Source: Polyangiaceae bacterium (GTDB lineage Bacteria > Myxococcota_A > Polyangia > Polyangiales > Polyangiaceae). Taken from it: a DNA stretch of 64,000 nucleotides. Below, one piece after another: positions 1 through 8,600 of the stretch. The translations under genes were made by a program, and so were the position numbers. The stretch lies in NCBI GenBank assembly GCA_025353725.1, contig JANXOF010000038.1:17423-81422 (forward strand), written 5' to 3'. How positions within the stretch are numbered: the stretch's first letter is position 1; each line of letters starts with the position of its first letter. The notes below the pieces were generated by a model, which ran no database searches, had not been told where the DNA came from, and was given only the letters and a program-made list of their open reading frames with translations.

Positions 1-369
1 ACACGTGACCGTGACCGAATGGGTATGACCAGCGCCGTTCGTTGAGGCGACGGTCAGCGTGCGACCGGCGCCAAGTTGCGCAAACTGCGCGGCCGTCACC
101 GTGACGGTATGGTCGTGTCCCGAAGTTCCCTTGATGGAGTACGTGCGCGCGGCGGCGGCCGTGACGTCGGCGGCGGGAATGACAAGTTGATGTCCGTGAT
201 TTGCGCTAATCGCGGCAGGGCCACAGGTGACGATAGCGTCTTCCGACGACGCGACGCCGTCCCCGTCCCCGAACGTGTTCGAAGCGCACGCGAGAACCGC
301 ACGAGAAAAAGCAAAGCTGCCGCCTAGGAGCGCGGCGGACCGGAGAAGTTGACGTCGAGTGGATTGCAT
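1..369 (-). CDS. Tat-exported hypothetical protein, 3' end beyond window
   Basis: The reading frame starts at ATG 369 and stays open to base 1, so 123 codons are seen and the C-terminus is missing. The N-terminus has a twin-arginine signal (STRRQLLRSAALLGG) followed by a hydrophobic stretch and a Cys (AVLACAS), so export of a folded protein, possibly as a lipoprotein, is likely. The mature part has short beta-type repeats carrying His pairs (NHGHQL, GHDHTVTVT, GHTHSVTVT), each followed by alternating Val/Thr. This suggests a small beta-sandwich domain that might bind metal; that is inference. A purine-rich AAAAGG lies about 7 bases upstream of the ATG. Divergent from the lipoprotein gene at 669. 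No family name is assigned. Confidence 0.7.
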   Translation of the reverse strand, partial: MQSTRRQLLRSAALLGGSFAFSRAVLACASNTFGDGDGVASSEDAIVTCGPAAISANHGHQLVIPAADVTAAAARTYSIKGTSGHDHTVTVTAAQFAQLGAGRTLTVASTNGAGHTHSVTVTC

Positions 370-582
370 AGGCGCCTTTTGCTCGCAAAAGGTACCGCGC
401 GCCACGCGGGTTTAAGGCGAACCGCCTTTCCACGTTGGCAAAGCTTTGCATGAGGCGAGTGCTGCTACCGCTTTGGGACCGCGGACCAAACGCTTGTTCG
501 TGACAGCTCGTGCCCCCGACGGCGTTGGAGACGTGCCCGACGGAGGTGCAAATTTATGCAGTAGGTATACGTGCGCCCTTGG

Positions 583-610
583 TTGTCAGTGTACGCAACG
601 GCGCTACACT
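583..610 (+). promoter_or_regulatory. possible sigma-70-type promoter
   Basis: TTGTCA at 583-588 and TACACT at 605-610 are separated by 16 bases, near the consensus for a housekeeping promoter, and lie about 60 bases before the start of the lipoprotein gene at 669. Only a pattern match by eye; in high-GC genomes such matches are fairly common. Confidence 0.3.
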
Positions 611-668
611 TCCTCTATGCGTTGTTTGCAGCAACATCGCTAAAAACTCAACAAAAAGGAAACTGGAA

Positions 669-1661
669 ATGTCTACCCTCAACCGTAAAACGATCGCGTC
701 GGTCGCTCTCGCATTGTTCGTAGGCGCGTGCAGCGCCGCCGAGCAAACGACGGACCTCGAGGCCCAGTCAGATGCTCTCGAGACCGGTGCCATCGACGCG
801 TGGCTGGTTGAAGGCTCGGCTGGCATCACCTTTACGCGGGCACCCGGCGCGACGCCTAACCCCGTCGGAGAGGGTTGCAGTTCGGTGTTCGCGAAAAACG
901 TCACACTGTTCGTCCCTGAAGGCCAGCTTGGGTCGAGTCCATTGACCATCAAAACTCAATTTTCGGCTCGGTTTGGATCCGGAACATTGTCTGAAGTTTC
1001 TGTTCCGTCGTCGGCGTTCACGGGAACGGTGACTCGCGCTTCGGGCGAAAAACTCCGCGTGGCCAGCCAGCCTGACTTCGAAATCGAACGTTCATGCCAA
1101 GGCACCGGCTACAATCTTTATCAAAGTATTGTACTGGGCGAAAAGTTGAATACCACCACTCTCGCTCATGTGATTTCGTTGCCGGCCTCGAAGCTCCTCC
1201 GTTCGGACTCGTGCAAAGAGGAGACTGGGGCTCCGAATACGTCAGCCTACTTTGTCAAGCGATGTTCCGGAGCACTGCACGACGAGGTACAGCTTTACAT
1301 TCGTAACGAACAGGACAGCGGCGACGGTGGCGTCAAGGCAATGAAAATTGCTCGAAAATATAGCGCGTGGGTTTCCGTCAATGGCGTTGCGAAGCTCTAT
1401 CCTATGTCTTGCGACGCGACCACGCGAGGTGGTTGGCAGTGCTCCCTCAACGTGACGAGCATGCCGAAGGCCTTCGCTTACGACAACACGGGATACTACG
1501 TAGATTCTGAGCTCTTCAAGTGGTCGCGCCGCGACGCTGCGACCTTGAACGCATGGGATGTGTCATTCGCCATTCTTGACGAAGACGGAAACTGGGTTAA
1601 CAACGACGGTCGTAACTTCACGTCTCGGATCGGCGAAAGGCGTGTTGGTGACGGTACGTAA
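669..1661 (+). CDS. hypothetical lipoprotein
   Basis: A 330-aa protein with a lipoprotein signal: basic start (MSTLNRKT), hydrophobic core and lipobox VGAC, so it should be lipid-anchored in the inner or outer membrane. The frame is open further upstream to 510, but ATG 669 is preferred because it puts the signal peptide at the N-terminus and has AAGGAAA about 8 bases upstream. The mature part is Ser/Thr-rich with scattered Cys (for example around residues 75, 145, 185 and 205) and a late Trp-rich stretch, suggesting a secreted beta-rich fold. I do not recognise a family. It is followed by an unrelated helicase gene after about 140 bases. Confidence 0.8.
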   Translation: MSTLNRKTIASVALALFVGACSAAEQTTDLEAQSDALETGAIDAWLVEGSAGITFTRAPGATPNPVGEGCSSVFAKNVTLFVPEGQLGSSPLTIKTQFSARFGSGTLSEVSVPSSAFTGTVTRASGEKLRVASQPDFEIERSCQGTGYNLYQSIVLGEKLNTTTLAHVISLPASKLLRSDSCKEETGAPNTSAYFVKRCSGALHDEVQLYIRNEQDSGDGGVKAMKIARKYSAWVSVNGVAKLYPMSCDATTRGGWQCSLNVTSMPKAFAYDNTGYYVDSELFKWSRRDAATLNAWDVSFAILDEDGNWVNNDGRNFTSRIGERRVGDGT

Positions 1662-1802
1662 TCCCAGCGTTTACGCGATAGCGACGCCGGCGTGATAGCT
1701 CGCGCCGGCGCGCGTCGTGACGCCGCGCCTCGTGCACTTGAAGAACCTGTAGTGTGATCGTGCGCGCTTTCACCTGGGATCGTGACCGTGGTACACGCGC
1801 TC

Positions 1803-3422
1803 ATGGTTACGCCGGAAAAAGCTGCGCCTCGCGCTCGCGCCCACGTGCTCGAGGTTCCTTTTGCCATGCGCGCCGTCGCCACGGCGGGTGGGGCGCGATG
1901 GGATGTGACGCGAAATGTTTTTCTCTATCGAGGGGCGAGGCTCCCGGCTTCTCTCGCGCCTTTTCGCCCGGCGTGGCTCTCGCTTGAGCACGCCGTCGAA
2001 CAGGACCTGAACGAGGAAACGCCAGCACCCGCTCCTGCGGGTGGCGCTATCACACTTAGGACTCACCAACTGGAGGGCGTCCGAGCCATTGCGGCCTCGT
2101 ACAAGGCCGGGCGCGCGGGCTTTCTGCTCGCGGATGACGTCGGCCTCGGCAAAACCATCACGGCCTGGGAGGCGATTCTTCGCATGCCCAAGGCTACGCG
2201 CGTCTTGATTGTCTGCCCGCTTGCCGTCATTCCCCACTGGCGTCGCACGGTTCAAGCGATGGGCGACGGCGGCAAGCGCGTAATCCTTATTAACTATGAG
2301 CGACTAAACAAACTCTTCGACGTTACGCCCGCGGCACGCAAGAAGATCAAGTCGAAGAAGGGGCTCGCGCGGTCTGGAAGCGCGGCGGAGTTCGACGTGG
2401 TGGTGTGGGACGAAAGTCACAAGAGAAAAAACCCGACATCCGCCCGCTCGAAACTCGCAGTCAAGCTCGACGCACGCGCGTCGTTTGTCCTCTGGCTCTC
2501 GGCGACCGCCGGTCAAAATCCTCTCGAACTGTCGTACCTTGCGTCGCTCCTCGCGAGCGCGACGGGCAGCCGTGCGACGGACCTCAAGGACTTCGAGGCG
2601 TGGTGTACAAAGCAAGGCCTCGGCGTCGCGCGCGGTGGTTTCGGAAAGTGGGAATGGCGAGGCGACCCCGCCGACTGCGAAAAAGTTCGCACGCTGCTCT
2701 TCGACGGAAAGCCCGCGGCTGGCATCCGTCGTCGCCCCGAAGACATTGCAGGTTGGCCCGAGATTAACCGGATGCTGACGGCTATCGAGCTCGATGCCGA
2801 GAGCCGCGCTCTTTACGAGACGGCGTGGACCGAGTTTCGCGAGGCGATGGCCCTTGTCCCGTCGGGCCGCGACCCGAAGTCCGCGCTGGCGGCGGCGCTT
2901 CGGCTACGCCAGAAAAGCTCGCTCGTCCGCGTCGCCGGCACCTTCGAACTTGTGCGTGACCTCCTTGAGAACGGACTACAGGTCGCCGTGTCCGTCGCGT
3001 TTACTGAGACACTTTTTGCTCTTCGTGATGCACTCGAGGCTGACGGAATCGACTGCGCTTTGGTGCATGGCGGTGTGCCAGGGCCTGCGCGTGAGGAGGA
3101 GCGCATGCGGTTTCAGCGCGGGGACGCGAAAGTAGTACTTTTCACCGTCGAAGAGGGAATCTCGCTCCATCAAGGCGAGCACAACGACGTCCCGCGCTCC
3201 GAGGTCATCCACGATCTGCGCTGGTCGGCCATCCAGATGGCGCAGATCGAGGGCCGCTGCCACCGCGACGGTCGTTTTGCGCAGGTCTACTGGGCCTATG
3301 CCGACGGTACCGTCGAGGAGCGTATCGCGCAGGTGGTCGCGCGGCGTATTCAGTCGATGAAGGCGATGGTCGGCGATGACGTCGAGACGCTGCGTGAAAT
3401 CGAGCGACTCCTGACGGGGTGA
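1803..3422 (+). CDS. SNF2-family DEAD/DEAH-like helicase/ATPase
   Basis: A 539-aa superfamily 2 ATPase that presumably remodels nucleic acid or nucleoprotein complexes. Near residues 10-45 there is a DUF5710-like element (VPF...GARWD...LYRG). The ATPase core follows: Walker A ADDVGLGKT near residue 110, Walker B variant DESH near 203, and a helicase C lobe ending in the arginine-finger motif QIEGRCHRDG near 480, typical of SNF2 proteins. Short for the family and without an obvious DNA-binding extension. Start is uncertain: ATG 1803 is used, with GTG 1782 in the same frame; neither has a clear ribosome site. Its TGA is followed closely by the S1-protein gene at 3449, so the two may be cotranscribed. 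Confidence 0.85.
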   Translation: MVTPEKAAPRARAHVLEVPFAMRAVATAGGARWDVTRNVFLYRGARLPASLAPFRPAWLSLEHAVEQDLNEETPAPAPAGGAITLRTHQLEGVRAIAASYKAGRAGFLLADDVGLGKTITAWEAILRMPKATRVLIVCPLAVIPHWRRTVQAMGDGGKRVILINYERLNKLFDVTPAARKKIKSKKGLARSGSAAEFDVVVWDESHKRKNPTSARSKLAVKLDARASFVLWLSATAGQNPLELSYLASLLASATGSRATDLKDFEAWCTKQGLGVARGGFGKWEWRGDPADCEKVRTLLFDGKPAAGIRRRPEDIAGWPEINRMLTAIELDAESRALYETAWTEFREAMALVPSGRDPKSALAAALRLRQKSSLVRVAGTFELVRDLLENGLQVAVSVAFTETLFALRDALEADGIDCALVHGGVPGPAREEERMRFQRGDAKVVLFTVEEGISLHQGEHNDVPRSEVIHDLRWSAIQMAQIEGRCHRDGRFAQVYWAYADGTVEERIAQVVARRIQSMKAMVGDDVETLREIERLLTG

Positions 3423-3448
3423 CGCCGCCGTGCCATGGTCCTCGGAGC

Positions 3449-4321
3449 ATGTCTTTCGATGACCTTCTTGGCCGCTCCGCCACCTTGCCGATTCGACGTT
3501 TTGGCTCTCCGGGTGCGTTCCTCGGGGTCGATGAGCGCGAACACGGCGACGTCGTACTCTTGCTCGGTAGTGAGATCCCCGAAGGCGCGACCGAAGGAGA
3601 CGAGCTTCACGTTTTCGTGTACCGCGATTCGGAAGGGCGCCCGCTCGCGACGCCGCGTCGACCGAAAGTGGAACTCGGTCAGGTCGCGTTTCTCGAAGTG
3701 ACATCGATGACCGACTTCGGCGCGTTCGTCGACTGGGGCCTCGCGCGCGATTTACTTGTTCCGTTCGCCCAGCAAACGAGCGAGCTAAGCGTCGGCGCGC
3801 GTCACCCTATCGGGCTCTATATCGACGACACGGGGCGCCTCGCGGGAACGATGCGCGTGAGCGAAATGCTTCGCGGCGAGCGCGCGTCGTGGGAGCTTGA
3901 CGAGTGGGTCATCGGCGAGGCGTGGCGGAGCGATCCCGACATCGGACTGTTCGTCATCTTGGAGCGAGCGTTCGTCGGTCTCGTGCCCGCGACGGAGCCG
4001 CACGCGCTGTCCCGCGGTGAGGCGTCGCGCTTTCGCGTGACGAACGTGCTCCCTGATCGGAAAATCGAGCTCTCGCTTCGCGGATATGCGCACGAGGAGC
4101 TCGCGAAGGATGCAAGTTGCATTCTCCGTGTTCTGGGCCGAGCAGGTGCACCGCAGGTGGGCGACAAGTCAACTCCGGAAGCCATACGGGAGGCCTTCGG
4201 CTTGAGCAAAAAGGCGTTTAAGCGAGCCGTGGGCCGACTGCTGAAAGAGCGGGCGGTAACTGTGGGCGACGACGGTTTGCTGAGTCTCACTTCATCGACT
4301 TTATCGCCGCCGAAAAAATGA
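3449..4321 (+). CDS. CvfB-like S1 RNA-binding protein
   Basis: A 290-aa protein matching the CvfB/YitL plan: tandem S1-type OB folds (a clear one around VTSMTDFGAFVDWG) and a C-terminal winged helix with the signature FGLSKKAFKRAVGRLLKE. CvfB proteins bind RNA and influence virulence or stress gene expression in Firmicutes; the role here is not known. ATG 3449 is preferred because GGAG lies 5 bases upstream, although the frame extends to a GTG at 3419 that overlaps the helicase stop codon. Probably cotranscribed with the helicase. Its last 35 bases overlap the 3' end of the opposing lipoprotein gene. Confidence 0.82.
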   Translation: MSFDDLLGRSATLPIRRFGSPGAFLGVDEREHGDVVLLLGSEIPEGATEGDELHVFVYRDSEGRPLATPRRPKVELGQVAFLEVTSMTDFGAFVDWGLARDLLVPFAQQTSELSVGARHPIGLYIDDTGRLAGTMRVSEMLRGERASWELDEWVIGEAWRSDPDIGLFVILERAFVGLVPATEPHALSRGEASRFRVTNVLPDRKIELSLRGYAHEELAKDASCILRVLGRAGAPQVGDKSTPEAIREAFGLSKKAFKRAVGRLLKERAVTVGDDGLLSLTSSTLSPPKK

Positions 4322-4934
4322 CTTTCCGGTCCGCAGCCTTGTAACTCAACCAGGGCGCGCATGTGAGGGCGTCACCCGGCACCCGCTGAATGCTCACGAC
4401 TCTCGCCCGCATCCGCGCGTAGTCCGACGTTTGAACGGGATATACGCGAGACGAGTCAAGCACTTGGTCTGCGGCTTCGATAGCGTTTTTTTCCGTGGTC
4501 GCGCCGGCGCCAACCAAAGCGATCGAACCCGCCAGCGCAAAGCAACCGCCGCCGAAGCTTGCTAGGCAAAAAGCGGCTGTGAAGGGTAGCGAGGCAATAC
4601 CGCCTACGACGGCGAAGGAACCGAGTGGGAGCTCTGAGCCTGCGACGTCGCTGACCGTCACCGATTCGGGGTTCAGCAGGCTTGCCGCGTAGCTCTGGCT
4701 GGCGCTGCCTTCCCGCGTCCAACTTAGCTCGTAGACGCAATTCTCTGAAGGCTTCGTCGTCGAGCGAAGAACCGTTAGCAAACGTCGCTGGTTTCCTGAG
4801 ACGGTTCCGACGAGAGCGGATTCATCGCCCCCGGACGCCTCGCCGCCTTCAGGAGCGGATGGCCCCTGACTGCAACCCATGAGGCCACCAACCATCAACG
4901 CCGAGAGCGGTATGACAAGCAAAACAATGCGCAT
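4287..4934 (-). CDS. hypothetical lipoprotein
   Basis: A 215-aa protein starting at ATG 4934 with a lipoprotein signal peptide (lipobox LMGC) and a Gly/Glu/Ser-rich linker. A second hydrophobic, Gly/Ala-rich segment lies around residues 105-145 (FGGGCFALAGSIALVGAGA), which could be a glycine-zipper type membrane segment. The C-terminal half has a Cys (LTCAPWL) and ends in a short basic tail. No family is recognised. It is convergent with, and overlaps, the CvfB-like gene by 35 bases, so its transcript end lies inside coding sequence. Confidence 0.75.
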   Translation of the reverse strand: MRIVLLVIPLSALMVGGLMGCSQGPSAPEGGEASGGDESALVGTVSGNQRRLLTVLRSTTKPSENCVYELSWTREGSASQSYAASLLNPESVTVSDVAGSELPLGSFAVVGGIASLPFTAAFCLASFGGGCFALAGSIALVGAGATTEKNAIEAADQVLDSSRVYPVQTSDYARMRARVVSIQRVPGDALTCAPWLSYKAADRKVIFSAAIKSMK

Positions 4935-5343
4935 AACCAACTTGCAGCATCGGGTATGCCAGCGTAGGCGATCGCGTGTGTCGACGGTGTAGCCCGCGGT
5001 TTATCGCTATTTTTTCTCCTCGTGCGCGTCCGCCATTCGCGAAAGTCATTCTGTCGATCCACCGCGGTCCATCGACAGCCCCGTGCGGGTTGGCGGCTTG
5101 ACAACGGGTGGTGCGCACGAGACCGTTCGCGCATGTCGAGCTACGTCGCGCGCTACGCGTGGATCGTTGCGCGCACGCCGGATGCGACGCGACGCAGGGT
5201 GTTTCGGAAGTACGACTGGCTTGAAAAAGCCGAGGCGTTCCAGACCGACAAACCTCTTGCCTACATGGGTCACGCGGGCGATGGCGCGGTAGCCACTCCT
5301 TTCGTGAGCTCGATCCACCGGCGCATTTGTCGTGGTTGGCACA
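4935..5343. other. gene-poor interval
   Basis: About 400 bases without a convincing gene. Reading frames across it are Arg-rich and look like noise. It may hold the promoter of the lipoprotein at 4934 and the decayed 5' part of the small gene that follows. Confidence 0.5.
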
Positions 5344-5640
5344 ATGCGTGTTGTAAAAACCGTCGAAGATCTTGCCACTGCTCTTTCCCCGATCGAGAGC
5401 GCGGACGAAGCGGCGGTTTTGCTGTCGCTTCGTGGCTATACCCCCAAAGATTGTGGCCTTGAGGGCCCCGCCTCGGTCCCTGCGGCGCGCGGCACGGGAA
5501 TGGCCTTCGATTTGACGGTGCACACGGGGGGAGGCTGCGGTGCTCCCCTTAAAGAAGCGGTCATGCGAGTGGACGCCAACGGCAGTGTTTCGCGGCTCTC
5601 CGAGACCGTGCTGAAGGCCGGTAGACTCTGCAGCGACTAA
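5344..5640 (+). CDS. small hypothetical protein, possibly a 5'-truncated remnant
   Basis: A 98-aa frame from ATG 5344. It has good protein character (Val/Glu/Leu-rich, two Gly-rich turns, Cys near the end) but no signal peptide, and reads like the C-terminal half of a larger secreted protein (VKTVEDLATALSPIESADEAA...LRVDANG style). GTG 5332 is an alternative start. No ribosome site is evident. Its TAA overlaps the stop codon of the opposing glucan synthase gene by 4 bases. Either a short real gene or the surviving end of a longer one. Confidence 0.45.
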   Translation: MRVVKTVEDLATALSPIESADEAAVLLSLRGYTPKDCGLEGPASVPAARGTGMAFDLTVHTGGGCGAPLKEAVMRVDANGSVSRLSETVLKAGRLCSD

Positions 5641-8600
5641 GCGCTGTCGCCACCCCCTTCGCGAACTCGTTCCTCGTCCGGAGCCTTCGGATTCGCGCGA
5701 CTCACGAGCGCGGGCGAGCCCAGGCGAACGCGGATCTCGCGCGTTCCTTTGAGGTTCGCGTCGAGGCGAAGAAGGTTCGAGGGAAGGGGAGTGCCGTCGA
5801 GCGTGACGGCTCGGATTCCCCCGGACACACCGTCCGGGTTTTCGACGACGATGTGAACGTCGTTTGACCCCACACGAATCCATGCCTCGAATCCGTTCCA
5901 CGTAGGCGGAATACACGGATCGATACGAAGGTCGCCCGCCTCTTTCTTCAATCCCAGAATGCCCTCGACGCCCAGGCGCCACATCCACGCTGCGGCGCCC
6001 GTGTACCAAGTCCAACCGCCGCGCCCGACCCACGGCGAGGCCCCGTAAATGTCGCCCGCGAGAACGTAGGGTTCGACACGATAATGCTGCATATCTTCGC
6101 TCGATTGCGCGCGCAGAATAGGATTGAGTAAGCGAAAGAGGCGCGTGGCCCGCTCTCCGTCTCCGAGCGCTGCGTACGCCCACCCAAGCCACGTCGCCGC
6201 GTGCGTATACTGTCCTCCGTTTTCTCGAATTCCTGGCGGATAGGCGCGGATGTACCCGGGATCGTGGCGGGTGCGATCGAACGGAGGCGCCAGCAAGAGG
6301 ACCAAGCGCTCGGCCTCGCGGACGAGGTTGTCATCCGCGGCGTGGACGGCGAGGCGGGCTCGGCTCGTGGTCGTCTGGAACGCCGTTTGGAGGGGCGCTG
6401 GCGAAAACGCCTCCGAGAGAACGGCCCACGACTGGGCGATGGAATCGATTCGGCACTCGCGCTCCTTCGCCGAGCCCACCCGCGAGCCGTCGTCGTGAAA
6501 TGCGCGCAGGTACCAGGCGCCGTCCCACCCATGCTCTTCGATCGATTGGCGCAGCGTCGTCGACCGATCACGCCAGCGTCCGCCCTCTTTGGTCTCGCCA
6601 CGGAGCTCGCAAAGGCTCGCGAAGCGATTCATTGTCGCGCAGAGAAACCAACCAAGCCAAACGCTCTCGCCGCGTCCTTCCGCGCCGACGGCGTTCATCC
6701 CGTCGTTCCAGTCGCCGTCACCCATCAACGGAAGCCCATGACGGCCACGCGTGGATGCGCGCTCCAGCGCTCGCCTGCAATGCTCGAAAAGAGAACCTGA
6801 GGTTTTCGATACAGAAAATTCCGCATACCGATCGTGCTCCCCAACCTCCAATTCTTTGCCGCTCAAAAAAGGCAGTGAGTCTTCGAGAATGCTTGCATCC
6901 CCCGTCGCCGAAACGTACTCCGCGGTCACGAAGGGAAGCCACGCAAGGTCGTCGGAACAGTGTGTTCGTACGCCGCGACCTGCCGGCGGGTGCCACCAAT
7001 GGAGGACGTCGCCCTCCTCGAACTGGTGCTTCGCAGCCTCTATAATCTGGGCCCTTGCGAGCTCCGGCGCGCCGTGAAGTAGCGCCATTACGTCCTGCAA
7101 CTGATCGCGGTATCCGAAGGCTCCGCTCGATTGGTAAAATCCTGTCCTACCAAAGAGGCGCGCCGAAAGCGTTTGATACAGCAGCCACCGATTCAGCATG
7201 AGATCCATCGCGGGCTCGGGCGTTTTCACGCGAATCGTGCCCAACTTTTCGTCCCAAAATATGCCGAGCGCCGTCCATGCCGCGTCGACGGCGGAGCCGC
7301 TGCGAAACTTGCTGACGCACGCCCGCGCTTCGTCCCGGCTAGACGCCTGACCAAGGACGAAGTGTGTCTCGACGCGCTCGCCCGGTGGGAGCTCGAGATG
7401 CACTTGGAGTGCCGCACAAGGGTCTACGCCCGCGTCCGTGTTCGAGGAAAGACCCCAGCGACCGAGAGCTTCAGGCCGTGCGTAGTCACCGGACCGTCCA
7501 AGGAACTCGGCGCGGTCGGCAGTGAAACCATGGGCGTCGCGCTCCGAGGCCAAGAACGCGACGCGGTTCCCAAAATCGAGGTTCCAGTGACACGTGGCGA
7601 GAAGGCACGCGTTCGCGGGGTCGAATTCGCTCACGATATACGGGCGTTGCTCGAGACGCAGACTCCCGAGAACCCACTCCGCGTAGTAGGTTGCCGTTAT
7701 GCGTCGGTGCCGAGTGAGCTTGTTTTCGAGTCTCAGGCGAATGACTTTTAGCGTCGCATCGGGCGGGACGAAGACCGTGAGTTCCTGCACGAGCCCGTGA
7801 CTCTCTCGGGTATAAGTCGTATATCCGACACCGTGGCGGACAAGCGTTTCGGCGTCCGAACCGGCGGGGAGGGGCGTAGGTGACCATACCGCCGCTGTTT
7901 CCTCGTCGCGTAAGTAGAGCGCCTCTGACGGCGTATCGAAGACAGGGTCGTTCCTCCAGGGCGTGAGGCGGTTTTCGCCAGCATTGATCGACCACGTCGA
8001 CCCAAGCGACGACTCGCTCACGAGGCACCCGAACGTCGGATTGGAGAGGACGTTGCTCCACGGCGCAGGAGTCGGGTGGCCGGGTCGAATCGTCATGAGG
8101 TATTCGCTACCGTCCCTGGAAAACCCCCCTTGTCCGTTGTCGAACAGTCCCGGGGCTCGTGACACCTTGCCCGGCAACGCCTCGACAGCCCGGGTCGGCT
8201 CCAGGCGCGGAAGCTGCGGTGACCGTGCTCGGGAGTCTGTCCCGTGAAGTGGCATGGACATTCGAGCGTCGAGAGATACGTCGTGTGTATTGAGCACGAC
8301 GCGTGCGCTGGCCTCCAGATGAACCTGTTCGCCCTGCGGCACTTGGTCCGCCGCCACGATAAAAATGCCGCCGTGTCGATCGATCCACTCGCTGACCTGA
8401 CACTGTCCGAGCACACTCCGAAGCGTGCCAGGACCATCGGTGACATAGCCCGAGGCCTGGGGGTCGACGAGAACGATATCGAAGCGCACGCCGCACGACC
8501 GCAAGTAGCGTTGCGCCGCAATCGTCTCGCGTAGCAGTGGCGCCTCAGGATCGTCAACGTGGATGAGCACGATGGGGTCATCGCCCGAGATCCCGCGGCC

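Noticed and set aside
1803..4934. possible phage-defence locus around the SNF2 helicase
   Set aside because: No nuclease, methylase or other defence partner next to it; the neighbour is a CvfB-like RNA-binding protein.
4849..6192. 447-codon open frame on the minus strand spanning the end of the glucan synthase gene
   Set aside because: Arg-rich low-quality protein crossing an intergenic region and part of a conserved gene in another frame; a high-GC artefact.
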